From NCBI GenBank assembly GCA_044374195.1, contig JBILOY010000011.1, positions 1-64,000 of the forward strand: DNA of 64,000 nucleotides. Reading direction: 5' to 3'. The notes below the pieces were generated by a model. That model saw only the letters and a program-made list of their open reading frames with translations, had not been told where the DNA came from and did not search any database. Shown here in pieces: positions 61,444 to 64,000 of the stretch (within the stretch, counting starts at the first letter, position 1; every line of letters begins with the position of its first letter). The stretch comes from CAIKZY01 sp044374195 (GTDB lineage: Bacteria > Actinomycetota > Actinomycetes > S36-B12). A program made the translations under genes and the position numbers.

Positions 61444-62034
61444 CTAAATCCCTTCAATGAACACCGTGTCGCCTCGCCTCGAGACACCAAGACGCGCGAG
61501 CGGCGAAAGCCCGCCGGGGCCTCCACGGGAAACTCCTGACACCGAGTCGAACACTGCGCCATGGCAGCCGCAGCGAAGAGCATCGCTGAAGAGCGACACG
61601 ATGCATCCGGCGTGAGTGCAGGTGGCGTCCAACGCAGTGAGGGATGAGCCTCGACGCACGATGAAGACCTCTCGTGAAAGGCCACGGCTGTCGATTACCG
61701 ACCAAGCGCTCGTGACTCCATCGGGGATAGCAGAGATTGGCCCCAGTTCACCGACCGATCGCGTCACCTTCGCCGCTGATGACTCTGGCGCTGAGGGCGC
61801 GGCACTTGAGGTGGGTTGTGGTGCTTGGGGACGCACTTGCACCTTGGCACCGCGACGCCACACGAGCGTGTTCCCGCGCCGAACTCCGCGCCATTCATGG
61901 CCGTTGAACACGATCTTGTCGCCGACGCGACGCGGAGGCGTAGTCGGCCCCGACGCTGCAGCGGCACTTGCGGTCGGAATGGCCAGAAATGCCGCTGCGG
62001 CGAGAAGTGCTCGTCTACCAAGTAAGCGCATCAT
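61444..62034 (-). CDS. Exported Rieske [2Fe-2S] protein
   Basis: A 196-residue protein. The N terminus MRLLGRRALLAAAAFLAIP has a twin-Arg before the hydrophobic core, suggesting Tat export. Then come RRVGDKIVFNGHEWRGVRRGNTLVW, a short beta unit, a Pro/Ser/Ala linker, and a C-terminal Rieske domain with cluster motifs CTHAGCIV and CGCHGAVFDSVSG (two Cys, two His). It carries electrons outside the cytoplasm, partner unknown; the short length rules out a cytochrome bc1 subunit with its own anchors. Start is one of two adjacent ATGs. Confidence 0.88.
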   Translation of the reverse strand: MMRLLGRRALLAAAAFLAIPTASAAAASGPTTPPRRVGDKIVFNGHEWRGVRRGNTLVWRRGAKVQVRPQAPQPTSSAAPSAPESSAAKVTRSVGELGPISAIPDGVTSAWSVIDSRGLSREVFIVRRGSSLTALDATCTHAGCIVSLFSDALRCGCHGAVFDSVSGVSRGGPGGLSPLARLGVSRRGDTVFIEGI

Positions 62035-62174
62035 AGAATTTCACCTTGAGAAACCGACCGAGTCAACAGTTTCAGAGCGAATACCTCGTGAAGGGTCGGT
62101 GCCCCCACCCCCTCGAAGGTGCCGCTCCACTTGCGGCAAGTCGCGTCCGCTGGCCGCGAAGGTAGACTTCATGA

Positions 62175-63185
62175 ATGCGGATGGGACTTCTGGCGTACGG
62201 CGCCATCGGACACGAACACAATCTTGCAGTTCAGAACACCGAGAGTCTTGAGCTAACCGCCGTCTGCGACGTCAACCCCGAGCGCATTGCAGCTGCGCGG
62301 GAGCTCGCCCCCGACGTCGCCGCCTTCGCGAGCGCCGAGGAGATGCTCGACTCCGGCCTCGTCGACGTCGTCGTGGTGTCAACCCCTCCCAATACCCACC
62401 ATTACTGGGCGATGGAAGCCCTGCGACGAGGCATCCACGTCGTACTCGAGAAGCCAATGGCTCTCACCGCCCAGGAGTGCGACGAGGCAATGGCGCTGGC
62501 GCGAGAGAAGGGCCTGACCCTCATCGTGTTCCAGAACCGGCGATTCGATGCGGACTTCGTCACCATCCGTCGGCTCATTCGCGAGGGCGCCATCGGCGAG
62601 GTATTCCAATACGACAGTTTCGTCGGCGGTTATTCGCGCCCCTGCGACTACTGGCACTCCGATGTCGCGGTCTCAGGCGGCGCCATCTTCGACTGGGGCT
62701 CTCACTACCTCGATCAGATCCTTGATCTATTCGACCAGGATATCGCGTACGTCTCAGGCGTGAATCACAAGCGTCATTGGAATCACGTCACGAATGCCGA
62801 TCATTCGGTGGTCACCGTAACATTTGTTGACGGCACCCAGGCTACGTTCGTCAACTCGGATCTGTCTGCTGCTCGACCCCCGAAGTTCCGGGTGTTCGGC
62901 ACGCAGGGCGCAATCGTTGCTGATTGGGACCCTGCGGCAGAACCCGCCGTGGCCGATCTTCCTGCGCTCGTCACCATCTACGCACCTGACGGTTCTTCAC
63001 GATCTGTCACCCTCGATGAGGTTCCCGCCTACACCTTTCATCGTGAGCTTGCCGCGCATCTCGCGTCCGGAGCCCCGATGCAGGTCTCCGCACAGCAGTC
63101 GCGCGATGTCGTTGCCGTGATGGAAGCTGCAGAGGAGTCGGCGAAGAGTCTTGGCCGACAGGTCGTTCCTGAACTCCTGCGGTGA
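62175..63185 (+). CDS. Gfo/Idh/MocA-family oxidoreductase
   Basis: A 336-residue NAD(P)-dependent sugar or inositol oxidoreductase. The N-terminal Rossmann fold begins MGLLAYGAIGHEHNLAV, without the usual GxGxxG, followed by VVVSTPPNTHHYWAMEALRRG and the catalytic-Lys motif HVVLEKPMALTAQECD. GGAIFDWGSHYLDQILDLF is the C-terminal substrate domain. TAGACT at 62163-62168 ends six bases before the ATG at 62175. It overlaps the next Gfo/Idh gene by 4 bp; substrate unknown. Confidence 0.92.
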   Translation: MRMGLLAYGAIGHEHNLAVQNTESLELTAVCDVNPERIAAARELAPDVAAFASAEEMLDSGLVDVVVVSTPPNTHHYWAMEALRRGIHVVLEKPMALTAQECDEAMALAREKGLTLIVFQNRRFDADFVTIRRLIREGAIGEVFQYDSFVGGYSRPCDYWHSDVAVSGGAIFDWGSHYLDQILDLFDQDIAYVSGVNHKRHWNHVTNADHSVVTVTFVDGTQATFVNSDLSAARPPKFRVFGTQGAIVADWDPAAEPAVADLPALVTIYAPDGSSRSVTLDEVPAYTFHRELAAHLASGAPMQVSAQQSRDVVAVMEAAEESAKSLGRQVVPELLR

Positions 63186-64000
63186 CCGACGTTCGCTGGG
63201 GAATTCTCGGCGCCGGCTGGATTGTGCAGCAGGCGACTGGCGCCGCACTGCGTTCAGCCCATGCTGCGTCGCTCCAGATCGTTGCAGCGCGTGATCTCGC
63301 GCGCGCGGAAACGGTAGGTGCTGCACGAGCGGTGACTGACTACCGCGCAGTGATCGAGGCTGATGATGTCGACGCGGTCTACATCGCCCTATCGAATGAG
63401 ATGCATCTGCCGTGGATTCTTGCGGCCGTCGAAGCAGGTAAGCACGTGGTGTGCGAAAAGCCGCTCACCCTTTCTCCCCAAGACACGGAGTCAGCGTTCG
63501 ATGCAGCAGACCGGGCAGGTGTGCTGCTCGTCGAGGCCGTCTGGTCGCGCTGGCACCCGCGCATCGAGCGCATCGTCGAACTCTGCCGCGACGGTGAGCT
63601 CGGCGAAATCGAGACCTTTCTCGGCACCTTCACCTTCCCGGAGGTCACGCCGGGTAACTATCGACTCGAAGCTGAGCGCGGTGGCGGTGCCCTCCTGGAC
63701 GTCGGCATCTATCCCCTTCACGTGCTCGCCGCCTGCATGCCCACAGTTACGTTCCTCCCTTCATCAGTTGAACGACATGAACGTGATGGTGTCGATCTCA
63801 CCACTCAGGCGACCCTTGAGTGGGAGCACGGGCGAGCGAGCATCGCGTGCTCGTTCAAGATGCCCGAGTCACAGCGGTTGGTCATCGCCGGCACTCAGCA
63901 AAGCGTCAGTGTTGATGACGATCAGGCATTCACGAGCTGGCGGACTCAGACGTCGCTCACCATCGGGTCCCGCGTCGAGAACTTCGTGGCTGTCGACGCC
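63182..64000 (+). CDS. Second Gfo/Idh/MocA-family oxidoreductase (3' end beyond window)
   Basis: Starts with GTG at 63182 overlapping the previous stop codon, and runs off the right edge after 273 codons. VRWGILGAGWIVQQATGAAL gives the Rossmann motif GxGxxx, VYIALSNEMHLPWILAAVEAGKHVVCEKPLTLSP the Lys motif (CEKPL), and GGGALLDVGIYPLHVLAA the substrate segment. This resembles dimeric dihydrodiol dehydrogenase and glucose-fructose oxidoreductase relatives more than the first gene does. Two coupled paralogues suggest consecutive steps in one sugar or cyclitol pathway. Confidence 0.9.
   Translation, partial: MTDVRWGILGAGWIVQQATGAALRSAHAASLQIVAARDLARAETVGAARAVTDYRAVIEADDVDAVYIALSNEMHLPWILAAVEAGKHVVCEKPLTLSPQDTESAFDAADRAGVLLVEAVWSRWHPRIERIVELCRDGELGEIETFLGTFTFPEVTPGNYRLEAERGGGALLDVGIYPLHVLAACMPTVTFLPSSVERHERDGVDLTTQATLEWEHGRASIACSFKMPESQRLVIAGTQQSVSVDDDQAFTSWRTQTSLTIGSRVENFVAVDA

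Overview
The window is a high-GC actinobacterial chromosome segment. The evidence is the mycothiol enzyme Mca, DUF4307, DUF501, DUF3817 and DUF2786 proteins, a GlpR-type receptor, many GTG starts and a gene order that, from memory, tracks the Mycobacterium tuberculosis Rv0990c-Rv1095 neighbourhood (ruc, fthC, galU, rimJ, glpR; PMT, rsmI, metG, tatD, ksgA, ispE; glmU, prs, rplY, pth; mfd, mazG, eno, ftsB, DUF501, ppx; greA, DUF4307, mca, uppS, phoH). SURF1 and a secreted Rieske protein point to aerobic respiration. A free-living, possibly aquatic actinomycete is an inference. I see no insertion sequence, prophage, CRISPR array or integrase. The window is core genome with unusual RNA and regulatory elements.

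Layout. 1-12.4 kb: an edge-truncated Rpf-like muralytic protein, a CPA2 antiporter, PhoH, a short cis-prenyltransferase, a YyaL-type thioredoxin-domain protein, LysE exporter, Ung, a PfkB kinase, SURF1 and Mca. 12.4-24.6 kb: GreA, a DrrAB-type ABC exporter, a DUF2786/zincin pair, an MFS pump, MsrA, a Bax-inhibitor-like protein, an odd tRNA with anticodon UAA, a dienelactone hydrolase, a LacI regulator, then ppx, DUF501, ftsB and eno. 24.6-38.5 kb: a large secreted glycosidase-like protein, then DUF885 peptidase, mazG, a SurA-like lipoprotein, mfd, cysQ, pth, rplY, prs, glmU and tRNA-Gln. 38.5-47.6 kb: a desaturase/TetR operon with an operator-like repeat, ispE, rsmA, tatD, metG, rsmI, a protein mannosyltransferase and a DUF305 lipoprotein. 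47.7-52.8 kb: tRNA-Ala(CGC) trailed by three 99-bp repeats, glpR, rimJ, galU, fthC, two crcB genes, and the chaperone gene ruc behind a CIRCE operator. 52.8-64 kb: an aminotransferase, a SAM-I riboswitch in front of a 1-Cys peroxiredoxin, a GlcD oxidase, a 14-TM exporter, tRNA-Arg(CCT), an aldo/keto reductase, a fasciclin lipoprotein, a Rieske protein and two coupled Gfo/Idh oxidoreductases, the second cut by the right edge.

The points most worth following up are: the tRNA-Ala tail repeats, which resemble the E. coli tyrT/rtT arrangement; the SAM-I riboswitch ahead of a peroxiredoxin; CIRCE control of ruc; a degenerate secreted HNH-like domain fused to a glycosidase; a class-I-shaped tRNA with a UAA anticodon; and a TAnnnT box ending six or seven bases before the start codon of at least 21 genes, which implies widespread leaderless transcription. 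Translational coupling by 4-bp overlaps is also common (mfd-cysQ, SurA-like-mfd, mazG-DUF885, ppx-DUF501, galU-rimJ, crcB-crcB).
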